From: Rhizobacter sp964253025
GTDB taxonomy: Bacteria > Pseudomonadota > Gammaproteobacteria > Burkholderiales > Burkholderiaceae_C
Assembly: GCF_964253025.1 (NCBI RefSeq)
Contig: NZ_CAXUQC020000001.1
Location: 62,001 to 126,000, forward strand
DNA length: 64,000 bases
Reading direction: 5' to 3'
Shown: positions 51,666 through 61,132 of the stretch, piece by piece
Position numbering within the stretch: the first letter of the stretch is position 1
Layout of the letters: each line of letters opens with the position of its first letter
Notes under the pieces: generated by a model
Seen by the model: the letters and a program-made list of their open reading frames with translations, nothing else
The model's database searches: none
Told to the model about the DNA's origin: nothing
Translations under genes and position numbers: made by a program

Positions 51666-54600
51666 ATGTCCTCCGGCCTCATCCGCATCCGCGGCGCTCG
51701 CCAGCACAACCTCAAGAACCTGGACCTCGACATCCGCACGGGCGAGATAACGGTGGTGACGGGGCCGAGCGGCTCCGGCAAATCCAGCCTGGTGTTCGAC
51801 ACGCTCTACGCCGAGGGGCAGCGGCGCTACGTGGAGACCTTCAGCGCCTACGCCCGCCAGTTCCTCGACCGCATGGACCGCCCGGCGGTCGACCGGGTGG
51901 ATGGCGTGCCCCCGGCCATCGCGATCGACCAGACCAACCCGGTGCGCACCTCGCGCAGCACCGTGGGCACGATGACGGAGCTGAACGACCACCTCAAGCT
52001 GCTGTTCGCCCGCGCAGCCGAGCTGTACGACCGGCAGACCGCCCAGCGCGTGCGGCACGATTCGCCGGAGACCATCTACGCCGAACTGATGGCCCGCACG
52101 GCCGAGGGCGACCCGCGCCTGGCCGTCACCTTCCCCGTGGAGTTGCCGGCCAACACCACCGCCGAGGAAGTGACGCAGTGGCTGTCGGCCAGCGGCTTCA
52201 CCCGCGTGCAGGCCGAGCGCGAGGTCGCCTCGCCCACCGGACCGCGCAAGCTGCTCGACGTGGTGGCCGACCGCTTCCGCATGCAAGGCGTCGAGAAGGC
52301 CCGTGCCATCGAGGCGCTCGAGATCGGGCTGAAGCGCGGTGGCGGGCGGGTCAACATCTACGTGCTCGCCGACGAAGGCGAGCCGGTGCTCTGGCGCTAC
52401 TCCACCGGCTTGCACTGCCCGGACAGCGATCTGCGCTACAGCGAGCCGCAGCCGGCGCTCTTCTCCTTCAACTCGGCCATGGGGGCCTGCGACACCTGCC
52501 GTGGCTTCGGCCGGGTGATCGGCGTCGACTGGGGCTTGGTCGTGCCCGATCCGAAGAAGACCCTTCGCGGCGGGGCGATCAAGACCCTGCAGACCCCTGC
52601 CTGGCAGGAGAACCAGGACGACCTGATGCGCTACGCCGGCGAAGCCGGCATCCCGCGCGACACGCCGTGGTCGCAGCTCACCGATGCACAAAAGGACTGG
52701 GTCATCAACGGCTCCCCGCAGTGGAGCGGCAAATGGAACAAGCAGTGGTATGGCGTCAAGCGCTTCTTCGAGTACCTCGAATCGAAGGCCTACAAGATGC
52801 ACATCCGGGTGCTGTTGTCGAAGTACCGCAGCTACACCACCTGCCCGACCTGCGCGGGCGCCCGCCTGAAGACCGAGTCCCTGCTGTGGCGCCTCGGCGG
52901 CAAGGACGATGCGGATGCCGCGTTGCCGCCCAGCGGCCGCTTCATGCCCCAGGGCGTGGACTGGTCGCGCGAGCAGCTGGAGGCGCTGCCCGGCCTCACC
53001 GTGCACGACCTGATGCTCGTGCCCATCGATCGCATCGCCCGCTTCTTCGCGCACATCGTGCTGCCCAGTTCGCTGCTGGACGATGCGCTCAAGCTGCTGC
53101 TCGACGAGATCCGCACCCGGCTCAAGTACCTGTGCGACGTGGGCATCGGCTACCTGACGCTCGACCGCCAGAGCCGCACCTTGAGCGGCGGCGAGGTACA
53201 GCGCATCAACCTGACCACCGCGCTCGGCACCTCGCTGGTGAACACCATGTTCGTGCTGGACGAGCCCAGCATCGGCCTGCACCCGCGCGACATGAACCGC
53301 ATCGTGGAGGCGATGCACCGCCTGCGCGATGCGGGCAACACCCTCGTCGTCGTCGAGCATGACCCGGCCGTCATGCTGGCCGCCGACCGCCTCATCGACA
53401 TGGGCCCCGGGCCCGGGGAGCGGGGCGGCTCCATCGTGTTCGACGGCACGCCCGCCGCGATCCGCGAGGCCGACACCCTGACGGGCGCCTACCTGGGCGC
53501 GCGCAAGCAGGTCGGCATGGGCATCCGCCGCCTCGTCACCGAGGCCACGCCGAAACTCATCCTGCAAGGGGCGCGCGACCACAACCTCAAGGACGTCACG
53601 GTCGAGTTCCCGCTGCAGCACCTGGTGTGCGTCACCGGCGTGTCGGGCTCAGGCAAGAGCACCCTGATGCAGGACGTGCTGTTCCCGGCCCTGCAGCGCC
53701 ACTTCGGCCGCGCCACCGAAACCCCGGGCGAGCACGATGCACTGCTCGGGGCGGACTGGCTGGGCGATGCGGTGTTCGTCGACCAGTCGCCCATCGGCAA
53801 GACGGCGCGGTCCAACCCGGCCAGCTACGTCGGCGCCTTCGACGAGATCCGCAAGCTCTTCGCGCAGGCGCCGCTCGCCCAGCAGCGCGGCTATGGGGCC
53901 GGCATGTTCAGCTTTAATGCCGGCGACGGTCGCTGCCCCACCTGTGGCGGCTCGGGCTTCGAGCATGTGGAGATGCAGTTCCTGAGCGACGTCTACCTGC
54001 GCTGCCCGGACTGCGACGGCAAGCGCTTTCGCGCCGAGCTGCTGGAGGTCAGGATCGACCGCCGCATGCCGGGCGACGTGGTGCGCGAGCTCAACGTGGC
54101 CGACGTGCTGGAACTCACCGTCAGCGAGGCGGTGCAGCTGTTCGCGGCCGATCGTGAGGTGCTGCGGGTGCTGCAGCCCATCATCGATGTGGGCCTGGAA
54201 TACGTGAAGCTCGGCCAGCCGGTGCCCACGCTCAGCGGCGGCGAAGCGCAGCGCCTGAAGCTCGCCGGCTTCCTGGCCGAAGCCGCGCAGGGGGCGACCG
54301 CCAGCCGTCAACCCGTGGCCCGCAAGGGCACGCTGTTCTTGTTCGACGAGCCCACCACCGGCCTGCACTTCGACGACATCGCCAAGCTGATGCGGGCCTT
54401 CCGCAAGCTGCTCGATGCCGGGCATTCTTTGGTGGTCATCGAGCACAACCTCGACGTCATCCGCGCCGCCGATTGGCTGATCGACCTCGGCCCCGAAGGC
54501 GGCGACGCCGGCGGCCTGGTGGTGTGCACCGGCACGCCGGACGACGTGAAGCAGCATGGCGGCTCGCACACCGGTCGCGCCTTGGCCGACTACGACCGCC

Positions 54601-57335
54601 AGATGGGCCTGAACGGCCACGTGGTGGAGGAGGGGCGCCCGCTGCAGCAGGTGATCCGCGCCGCGCGCGAGCAGGCCGAGGTGATCCGCATCGTCAATGC
54701 GCGCGAGCACAACCTCAAGTCGCTCGACGTCGACATTCCGCGTGGCAAGTTCAGCGTCGTCACGGGCGTGTCGGGGTCGGGCAAGTCGACCCTCGCCTTC
54801 GACATCCTCTTCAACGAGGGCCAGCGGCGCTACCTGGAGTCGCTCAACGCCTACGCCCGCAGCATCGTGCAGCCCGCCGGCCGACCGGAGGTCGATGCGG
54901 TGTACGGCATCCCGCCCACGGTCGCCATCGAGCAGCGGCTGAGCCGCGGCGGACGCAAGAGTACGGTGGCCACCACCACCGAGGTGTGGCACTTCCTGCG
55001 CCTGCTGTACGTGAAGCTCGGCATCCAGCATTGCGTGAACGACGGCGCGCCGGTGATGCCGCAAAGCGCGGAAAGCATCGCCGCACAGCTGATGCGCGAC
55101 CACCGCGGCCAGCATGTCGGGCTGCTGGCGCCGCTCGTCATCAACCGCAAGGGCCTCTACACCGACCTCGCGAAGTGGGCCAAGGCCCGCGGCTACACCC
55201 ACCTGCGGGTGGATGGCGAGTTCGTGCGCGTCGAACCCTGGCCCAAACTGGATCGCTTCAAGGAACACACGGTCGAGCTGCCCGTCGGCGACCTGCTCGT
55301 CGAGCCGGGCAACGAGGGCGAACTGCGAACGCTGCTCGCGCGTGCGCTCGACATCGGCAAGGGGGTCATGCACCTGCTCTCGCCGCTCAATGCGCTCAGG
55401 GGCGCGATGCTGGCCGGCACGCCCACCCGGCAAATCGGCAAGGTGAAGGTGTTTTCCACCAAGCGGGCCTGTCCGGTGTGTGGCACAAGCTACCCGGAGC
55501 TCGATCCCCGCATGTTCAGCTACAACAGCAAACACGGCTGGTGCGGCACCTGCGTGGGCACCGGGCTCGCGCTGGACCGCGAGCAGCGCAAGGCATTCGA
55601 CGATTCGGTGCGGGACGACGACGCCAAGGGCCGTGAGCAGAGCTTCCCGTCGGAAGAGCCCGAGATCGAGGGCCTGGTGGACGAGCCCTGCGACGACTGC
55701 GGCGGCACCCGGCTCAATCCGACGTCGCGCGCGGTGAAGTTCGCCGACCATTCCATCGCCTGGGTGGCGCAGTGGTCGGTCGCGGACTGCCGCAAGTGGG
55801 TGGAGGCGCTCGACCTCACCGGCCGGGACGCCGAGATCGCCCGCGACGTGGTGGTGGAGATCCGGAGCCGGCTCGAATTCCTGGAGGAGGTGGGCCTCGG
55901 CTACCTCACGCTCGACCGCGCAGCCCCCACGCTCAGCGGCGGGGAGGCCCAGCGCATCCGGTTGGCCGCGCAGCTGGGCAGCAACCTGCAGGGCGTGTGC
56001 TACGTGCTGGACGAGCCGACCATCGGTCTGCACCCGCGCGACAACCAGATCCTGCTCAATGCCCTGCACAAGCTCGGCGACAAGGGCAACACGCTGGTGG
56101 TCGTGGAGCACGATGAAGACACCATCCGCCGTGCCGACCACATCATCGACATCGGCCCGGGCGCCGGCAAGCGAGGCGGCACGCTGGTGGCTCAGGGCAC
56201 GGTCAGCGAGATCTCCAGTCAGCCTGACTCGGTGACCGGCCGCTCGCTGGCGCATCCGCTGGTGCACCCGATCCAGGTGCGGCGCGAGGTCCTGAGGGAC
56301 GACGCCCCACGCCTCACGGTGCTCGCGGCGTCGCTGCACAACCTGCAGCAGGTGACGGTCGACGTGCCGCTCAAGCGGCTCGTGGCCGTCACCGGCGTGA
56401 GCGGCTCCGGCAAGTCCACGCTGGCGCGCGACGTGCTGCTGGCCAACCTCACGTTCATCAACCAGCGCGGCGGCAAGCCGCATTGGCAAGGGTGCGACGG
56501 CATCGAGGGCTGGCAGCAGATCGACCGCGTGCTGGAGGTCGACCAGACGCCGATCGGCAAGACGCCTCGCTCCTGCCCGGCCACCTACATCGGCTTCTGG
56601 GACACCATCCGCAAGCTCTTTGCGGACACCCTGGAGTCACGCGCCCGCGGCTATGCGCCCAACCGCTTCAGCTTCAACACCGGCGAAGGGCGCTGTCCGG
56701 CGTGCGAGGGGCAGGGCATGCGCACCATCGAGATGAGCTTCCTGCCGGACGTGAAGGTACCCTGCGACGTGTGCCACGGGCAGCGCTTCAACGCCGAGAC
56801 CCTGGCCGTCACCTGGCGCGGCAGGAGCATCGGCGACGTGCTGCGCCTGGAGGTGGACGAGGCGGTGGAATTCTTCGGCAGCATGCCGTCCATCGCCCAT
56901 CCGCTGCGCCTGCTGAAGGACGTGGGCCTCGGCTACCTCACGCTCGGCCAGCCCTCGCCCACCTTGAGTGGCGGCGAGGCGCAGCGCATCAAGCTCGTCA
57001 GCGAACTCACCAAGGTGCGCGACGACGTCGGGCGCCGCGGGCAGAAGGCGCCGCACACGCTCTACGTGCTGGACGAACCGACCGTCGGCCTGCACATGGC
57101 CGACGTCGAGAAGCTCATTCGCGTGCTGCATCGCCTGGTCGATGGCGGCCACAGCGTGGTCGTGATCGAGCACGACCTGGACGTCATTGCGGAGGCCGAC
57201 TGGGTGATCGATCTGGGGCCCGAGGGCGGCGTGCGCGGCGGCACGATCGTGGCGGAGTGCGTCCCCGAAGCCTTGGCAGCGGATCCGGAGAGCCACACCG
57301 GGGCTGCGCTCAAGCCCGTGCTCGCGCGGGTCTGA
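51666..57335 (+). CDS. uvrA: Double-length UvrA-type excinuclease ATPase (two UvrA units fused)
   Basis: 1,889 residues, about twice the length of E. coli UvrA. Four Walker A motifs are visible: GPSGSGKSS near residue 33 and GVSGSGKST near 658, 1033 and 1577. Each has its LSGGE signature. Zinc-type modules occur in both halves (CPTCGGSGFEHVE with CPDCDG; CPVCGTSYPEL with CGTC; CPACEGQG with CDVCHGQ). Each half thus looks like a whole UvrA. It recognises damaged DNA in nucleotide-excision repair, probably as a paralogue of a normal UvrA encoded elsewhere. The start is the ATG at 51666, with an in-frame ATG at 51633 upstream. Confidence 0.92.
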   Translation: MSSGLIRIRGARQHNLKNLDLDIRTGEITVVTGPSGSGKSSLVFDTLYAEGQRRYVETFSAYARQFLDRMDRPAVDRVDGVPPAIAIDQTNPVRTSRSTVGTMTELNDHLKLLFARAAELYDRQTAQRVRHDSPETIYAELMARTAEGDPRLAVTFPVELPANTTAEEVTQWLSASGFTRVQAEREVASPTGPRKLLDVVADRFRMQGVEKARAIEALEIGLKRGGGRVNIYVLADEGEPVLWRYSTGLHCPDSDLRYSEPQPALFSFNSAMGACDTCRGFGRVIGVDWGLVVPDPKKTLRGGAIKTLQTPAWQENQDDLMRYAGEAGIPRDTPWSQLTDAQKDWVINGSPQWSGKWNKQWYGVKRFFEYLESKAYKMHIRVLLSKYRSYTTCPTCAGARLKTESLLWRLGGKDDADAALPPSGRFMPQGVDWSREQLEALPGLTVHDLMLVPIDRIARFFAHIVLPSSLLDDALKLLLDEIRTRLKYLCDVGIGYLTLDRQSRTLSGGEVQRINLTTALGTSLVNTMFVLDEPSIGLHPRDMNRIVEAMHRLRDAGNTLVVVEHDPAVMLAADRLIDMGPGPGERGGSIVFDGTPAAIREADTLTGAYLGARKQVGMGIRRLVTEATPKLILQGARDHNLKDVTVEFPLQHLVCVTGVSGSGKSTLMQDVLFPALQRHFGRATETPGEHDALLGADWLGDAVFVDQSPIGKTARSNPASYVGAFDEIRKLFAQAPLAQQRGYGAGMFSFNAGDGRCPTCGGSGFEHVEMQFLSDVYLRCPDCDGKRFRAELLEVRIDRRMPGDVVRELNVADVLELTVSEAVQLFAADREVLRVLQPIIDVGLEYVKLGQPVPTLSGGEAQRLKLAGFLAEAAQGATASRQPVARKGTLFLFDEPTTGLHFDDIAKLMRAFRKLLDAGHSLVVIEHNLDVIRAADWLIDLGPEGGDAGGLVVCTGTPDDVKQHGGSHTGRALADYDRQMGLNGHVVEEGRPLQQVIRAAREQAEVIRIVNAREHNLKSLDVDIPRGKFSVVTGVSGSGKSTLAFDILFNEGQRRYLESLNAYARSIVQPAGRPEVDAVYGIPPTVAIEQRLSRGGRKSTVATTTEVWHFLRLLYVKLGIQHCVNDGAPVMPQSAESIAAQLMRDHRGQHVGLLAPLVINRKGLYTDLAKWAKARGYTHLRVDGEFVRVEPWPKLDRFKEHTVELPVGDLLVEPGNEGELRTLLARALDIGKGVMHLLSPLNALRGAMLAGTPTRQIGKVKVFSTKRACPVCGTSYPELDPRMFSYNSKHGWCGTCVGTGLALDREQRKAFDDSVRDDDAKGREQSFPSEEPEIEGLVDEPCDDCGGTRLNPTSRAVKFADHSIAWVAQWSVADCRKWVEALDLTGRDAEIARDVVVEIRSRLEFLEEVGLGYLTLDRAAPTLSGGEAQRIRLAAQLGSNLQGVCYVLDEPTIGLHPRDNQILLNALHKLGDKGNTLVVVEHDEDTIRRADHIIDIGPGAGKRGGTLVAQGTVSEISSQPDSVTGRSLAHPLVHPIQVRREVLRDDAPRLTVLAASLHNLQQVTVDVPLKRLVAVTGVSGSGKSTLARDVLLANLTFINQRGGKPHWQGCDGIEGWQQIDRVLEVDQTPIGKTPRSCPATYIGFWDTIRKLFADTLESRARGYAPNRFSFNTGEGRCPACEGQGMRTIEMSFLPDVKVPCDVCHGQRFNAETLAVTWRGRSIGDVLRLEVDEAVEFFGSMPSIAHPLRLLKDVGLGYLTLGQPSPTLSGGEAQRIKLVSELTKVRDDVGRRGQKAPHTLYVLDEPTVGLHMADVEKLIRVLHRLVDGGHSVVVIEHDLDVIAEADWVIDLGPEGGVRGGTIVAECVPEALAADPESHTGAALKPVLARV

Positions 57336-57445
57336 CGGGAGTGCCGCTGGAGCGACCCGCTGCACCACTCAGACCGATCGGCAGTGCGGGCCGGTGCCCC
57401 GGCGAGCCCTTCTCGGAGGTGGGGCTCAGCGGCCTGGCGGGGGCA

Positions 57446-57943
57446 TCACCATTCCCGCTCGTCCCGATCACACATCGGGTCGGGTCCGTAACCGGTGTCG
57501 ACCACCTTCCACTCGGTGTCGAAGCTCACCTGGTACCAGGTGCAGAACACCGCGTCGTAGCGGTATGACCACAGCATGCGGTTCTGCCAGCCGAGCACCT
57601 TCACGTCTGACGGGTGGCCGATGGCGCGCAGCACCTCGTCCCGTGACTGCCCGAGGGCGATGCGGGCGAACTGGGCCTCAGTGAGCACCTGCGTGGCGCT
57701 GAGTACGCGACCGGCCGCGTCCACGTCGATCATGTAGGTGTGCTTGCCATAGGGGCCGCGGCGGTATTCCAGCCGGCTGCCGCCGTCGGGCATGGCGAAG
57801 GTGGCGGTGGGAGGCCCCATGCCGGCTTGCACCTGCGCGACCGTGGTGCCCGGCTTGATGCCGTCGGGGGCATAGCTCTGGCAGGCCGACAGGAGGGAAG
57901 CGGCGAGGGCGGCGATCAGTGCGGCATGGGTCGTGCGTTGCAT
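57446..57943 (-). CDS. Lipoprotein with two BamE/SmpA-like repeats
   Basis: 165 residues. The lipobox LLSAC places the lipidated Cys at about residue 21. Two segments of the type (I)KPGTTVAQVQAGMGPPT and IALGQSRDEVLRAIGHPSDV match the start of the BamE/OmlA fold, each followed by beta strands. It may assist outer-membrane assembly or act in a signalling complex, but it is not BamE itself judging by its two copies and length. The C-terminus ends YGPDPMCDRDEREW. Confidence 0.8.
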   Translation of the reverse strand: MQRTTHAALIAALAASLLSACQSYAPDGIKPGTTVAQVQAGMGPPTATFAMPDGGSRLEYRRGPYGKHTYMIDVDAAGRVLSATQVLTEAQFARIALGQSRDEVLRAIGHPSDVKVLGWQNRMLWSYRYDAVFCTWYQVSFDTEWKVVDTGYGPDPMCDRDEREW

Positions 57944-58100
57944 GAAGGCGGTCCTGAAGAAATGAGGCGTCTCGGGCAAGTTTGCAGGATACGCCCGTGG
58001 GCGCTCGCGCGTGATGGCCGCGCCGCCATCGGGGTGGATGACCCGAGTTGGGCTATCGTGCTGGCCTCCGGGTTCTGCCCTTTGACTCCATAGCCTCGCC

Positions 58101-58511
58101 ATGACCGACACCGCCTCCTCCGCATCCCCCGCCCGCAGTGCCGGCGAGTCCCGTCGCCGCCAGGTGATGGGCGACGCCTTCGTCGACCGTGCACTGGCCA
58201 GTGCCACGCCCTTCACCCGCCCGTTGCAGGAGCTGGTGAGCGAACACGCGTGGGGCGCCACCTGGCAGCGCGGCGGCATCGACCTCAAGCAGCGCAGCCT
58301 GTGCACGGTGGCGATGCTCGCCGCGCTCGGCCATGTCCACGAACTGAAGGGCCACCTGCGCGGGGCGCTCAACAACGGTGCCACCCTGGCTGAACTGCGC
58401 GAGGTGCTGTTGCACGTCGGCCCCTATGCGGGCGTGCCGGCGTCGGTGGCGGCCTTTCGGGCAGCTGGAGAGTGGATGGCCGCCGAAGGCCTGTCCTTCG
58501 ACGAGACGTGA
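58101..58511 (+). CDS. Carboxymuconolactone decarboxylase family protein (PcaC-like)
   Basis: 136 residues. LVSEHAWGATWQRGGIDLKQRSLCTVAMLAALGHVHELKGH (in pieces) and RGALNNGATLAELREVLLHVGPYAGVPA follow the pattern of gamma-carboxymuconolactone decarboxylase PcaC, including Glu, Cys and His of the CMD core. PcaC acts in the beta-ketoadipate route for protocatechuate. No other pca gene is near, so a broader CMD role is equally possible. Convergent with the GAF gene. Confidence 0.8.
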   Translation: MTDTASSASPARSAGESRRRQVMGDAFVDRALASATPFTRPLQELVSEHAWGATWQRGGIDLKQRSLCTVAMLAALGHVHELKGHLRGALNNGATLAELREVLLHVGPYAGVPASVAAFRAAGEWMAAEGLSFDET

Positions 58512-59066
58512 TCAGTCGTCGTGCCGCACGCCGAAGTCGAACTCCGGCCCGAGCCGGGCGACGACGAGGCTCAAGGCACTGGCCGCCTGGCGCAGGGCCG
58601 CGCCCTCCGCGGCCGTCCACTGGCGGGTGTGCCGAGTTTCCTCGAGGCACAGCACGCCGAAGGGAAGGCCGTTGATGGCGAAGCAGGTGTCCAGGAGCGC
58701 GCGCACGCCGGTGGCCTCGAAGTACGGCGCGAGGCCGGCGAGCCGCGGGTCCACGTGAACGTCAGGCGCACTGTAGACGCCCCGGGTGACGAGCTCCTCG
58801 AAGTAGCCGCCGAAGGCGTTGGCGTGCAGCACCGCGCCGCCCGGGTCGAACTGGCCGCTCATGGTGCCGATGCCCACGCAGCACATGCGACGGTCGACGC
58901 CCGCACCGACAAAGCGCCACAGGCTGGCGCGCGACACCGAGAAGCGCTCCGTGAGCAGGGCGCAGATGCGGCCGCGGAACTCGGCCAGCGGCAGCTCGCC
59001 CTCGGCCAGCCGGGCCCCCAGCGCGCGGCATTGAACGGCGAAGTCGGAACGATCCTGGGCTCTCAT
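58512..59066 (-). CDS. GAF-domain protein
   Basis: 184 residues forming one GAF sensory domain (about 20-170): ICALLTERFSVSRASLWRFVG, HANAFGGYFEELVTRGVYSAPDVHVDPRL and FAINGLPFGVLCLEET. It has no output domain. It is the last gene of a four-gene run, and its start overlaps the 3' end of the GGDEF gene by four bases, so the two are co-expressed. Confidence 0.85.
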   Translation of the reverse strand: MRAQDRSDFAVQCRALGARLAEGELPLAEFRGRICALLTERFSVSRASLWRFVGAGVDRRMCCVGIGTMSGQFDPGGAVLHANAFGGYFEELVTRGVYSAPDVHVDPRLAGLAPYFEATGVRALLDTCFAINGLPFGVLCLEETRHTRQWTAAEGAALRQAASALSLVVARLGPEFDFGVRHDD

Positions 59067-60691
59067 CGGGGGGCGCTCCGGTTTGAAGGGGCAACGGCCA
59101 TGGCGAAGCTGCGCTTGCCGGTGCGCTTGACGGCGTAGAGCGCTTCGTCGGCGCTGGCCTCCAGGGCACCGCGGTTGTCGCCGTGGACCGGGTACGCGGC
59201 CATCCCGATGCTGGCGCCGATGGAGGCCCGGCCCCCATCGGGCAGCTCGAACGGCTCGGCAAGCGATTCGATCAGTGCAGCGGCGACGGCCGCACCCTGG
59301 GGGTCGCTCGCGCCGATGTGCGGCAGCATGACGACGAACTCGTCACCGCCCAGCCGCCCCACCAGGTCGGACGCGCGGCGCACGACCTGGCGCATGCGTT
59401 CGGCGCACTGCACCAGCACGGCGTCTCCGGCGGGATGGCCGTGCTGGTCGTTGACTCGTTTGAAACCGTCGAGGTCGAGAAAAAGCAGGGTCGCGCCGAC
59501 GCCACCGGCCGCGGCCTCGGCCACGATGCGATTGATGGCGTCCTGAGCCGCCCGGCGGTTCTTGAGTCCGGTCAGCACGTCGTGCTCCGCCTCGTGACGC
59601 ACCTGCCCCTCGGTGCGCTTGCGGTCGGTGATGTCATACATCACGCCTTCCACCAGGCGTCCGCCCTGTTCCCGCTGCCGCACCGAAAGCAGGCAATGCA
59701 CCCAGGTCGGCAAGCCCTGGGGCGTGACGACGCACAGATCCGTCGCCTCGGTCTGACGGCTGTGAGCCGCCCGTTCCACCAGCTCACGGGCCCGCACCGG
59801 CTCGGCAAAGGCGGACGCCAGGAAGTCGGTGCCGCGCAGCAGGGCCATGTCGTTGTCCGGGCGGCCGAGCAGCCGCAGCACCGTCGGGTTGCCATCGATG
59901 AGCCGGCCCGATTCGTCGAGGAGAAAGATGCCGGCGCTGGTCGCGTCGAAGATCTCCCGGTACTGGGCTTCCATGCGCTCGACGTCGGCCCGCAGCGCGC
60001 GCTCGCGCGCGAGCGCGCCGGCATTGGTCTCGAGCAGGCTGTTCGCGCCGGCGATGAGCATGCCGAACTCATCGCGCGCGTGTGGAGCGGGTACCGCGAT
60101 GCGCTCCCGGGTGCCGGGCGGCATGTCGCGCAGGGCACGGGCAAGCTGCACGATCGGTCGCGAGACGAAACGGGCGACCGTCAGGTGCAGCACCCAGGCG
60201 ATCAGCGCGATGAGCCCGGCGAGCAGGGCCGACATGGTCTGGGCGCGCTGGCGTGCTTCCGCCGCGATGAACGGCTGGTTCTCCGTCACCTGCAGCGCAC
60301 CGATCTCCTGGCCGGTGATGAAGGGTGAGATCAGGGCTCGCTGAAGGGGCGGTGCGGTGCGCCTGTCAGCCTGTGCGACGGCCCCTGACGCGAGGACCTG
60401 GCCGCGATCATCGACGATGCGCACCGAGGCCACGAGGCGGTTGCGCGCGAGCCCTTCAATCACTTCCTGCATGAGCAGCCGGTCGCCCGTGAAGGTGCCC
60501 ACCGCAGCGGTCTTCTCCACCGCCGTCATCAGGTCCTCGATCGTCTGCAGGGCGGCGGCTTCCGTCCGCTGGTATTCCACCGTGTAGGTGATCGTCGCGG
60601 CCACCGCGGCAAAGAGCCCGGCGCTCGCCAGCAGCAGCAGGACGAAGCGCGTGCGGATGCTGCGCAGGCCGAACCCGTTCGTCCGCTTCAC
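59063..60691 (-). CDS. Membrane-bound diguanylate cyclase (HAMP-PAS-GGDEF)
   Basis: 542 residues. TM1 is about 16-37, a periplasmic CHASE8-like sensor spans about 40-155, and TM2 about 155-180. HAMP follows (RPIVQLARALRDMPPG), then PAS (ATSAGIFLLDESGRLIDGNPTVLRLLG), then GGDEF with the intact RLGGDEFVVMLP and LTGLKNRRAAQD. It synthesises cyclic di-GMP in response to an envelope signal. Third gene of the operon with an outer-membrane barrel and a periplasmic binding protein upstream; overlaps both neighbours by four bases. Confidence 0.9.
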   Translation of the reverse strand: MKRTNGFGLRSIRTRFVLLLLASAGLFAAVAATITYTVEYQRTEAAALQTIEDLMTAVEKTAAVGTFTGDRLLMQEVIEGLARNRLVASVRIVDDRGQVLASGAVAQADRRTAPPLQRALISPFITGQEIGALQVTENQPFIAAEARQRAQTMSALLAGLIALIAWVLHLTVARFVSRPIVQLARALRDMPPGTRERIAVPAPHARDEFGMLIAGANSLLETNAGALARERALRADVERMEAQYREIFDATSAGIFLLDESGRLIDGNPTVLRLLGRPDNDMALLRGTDFLASAFAEPVRARELVERAAHSRQTEATDLCVVTPQGLPTWVHCLLSVRQREQGGRLVEGVMYDITDRKRTEGQVRHEAEHDVLTGLKNRRAAQDAINRIVAEAAAGGVGATLLFLDLDGFKRVNDQHGHPAGDAVLVQCAERMRQVVRRASDLVGRLGGDEFVVMLPHIGASDPQGAAVAAALIESLAEPFELPDGGRASIGASIGMAAYPVHGDNRGALEASADEALYAVKRTGKRSFAMAVAPSNRSAPR

Positions 60692-61131
60692 GGCGCTTCC
60701 TTCAGGACGAAGACGACGTGGACGCTCCGATCTGCCGGTTCGGCCAGCACATAGCCGATCGCGGCAGGGTTCTGCCTCACCGCGGCCAGGACGGCTGCCT
60801 CGCTGGCAATCGGCTCCGGCGGCATGGTCTGGCCGCTGAACATCAGGCGCGCCCAGTAGCTGTTCACCTGGGCGAGGTCCATGCCGGTCAGCGCCCGGTA
60901 GAAGCGGGCGCGGGCCGGGCTGTTGCGCGGCTGGTCCAGCGGCAGTGCCGGGTCGCCGTTGGAAAAGTGGCGGGTGCGGCCCATGAAGAGGTCCAGGGTC
61001 TGGGCCTGCGTCATGGCCCGCACGGCGTACTCGGGGTGCACGACGACGTAGACATCGGCACGAGCCGCAACCGGGCCGCCCAGCAGGGCGACCGCGGCCA
61101 GCACGCGAAGAAACTGCGCGAGACGGCTCAT
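60688..61131 (-). CDS. Small periplasmic phosphate-binding-like protein
   Basis: 147 residues. The signal peptide ends AARA-DVYVVVHPEY. FMGRTRHFSNGDPALPLDQP, RARFYRALTGMDLAQVNSYWARLMFSG and NPAAIGYVLAEP follow the PstS/phosphate-binding pattern, but at half the usual length (one lobe). It probably senses or delivers a ligand to the diguanylate cyclase encoded downstream, which overlaps it by four bases. Confidence 0.83.
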   Translation of the reverse strand: MSRLAQFLRVLAAVALLGGPVAARADVYVVVHPEYAVRAMTQAQTLDLFMGRTRHFSNGDPALPLDQPRNSPARARFYRALTGMDLAQVNSYWARLMFSGQTMPPEPIASEAAVLAAVRQNPAAIGYVLAEPADRSVHVVFVLKEAP

Positions 61132-61132
61132 C

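Noticed and set aside
53649..56489. A 946-codon open frame on the minus strand
   Set aside because: It lies wholly opposite the UvrA gene and has no recognisable motif. It is a GC-driven shadow frame, like the one at 51531-53621.
58101..58511. Firm assignment as pcaC of a terephthalate/protocatechuate pathway
   Set aside because: The sequence is PcaC-like, but no pca or tph gene is near and the CMD family is functionally broad. It is not used as evidence for PET catabolism.
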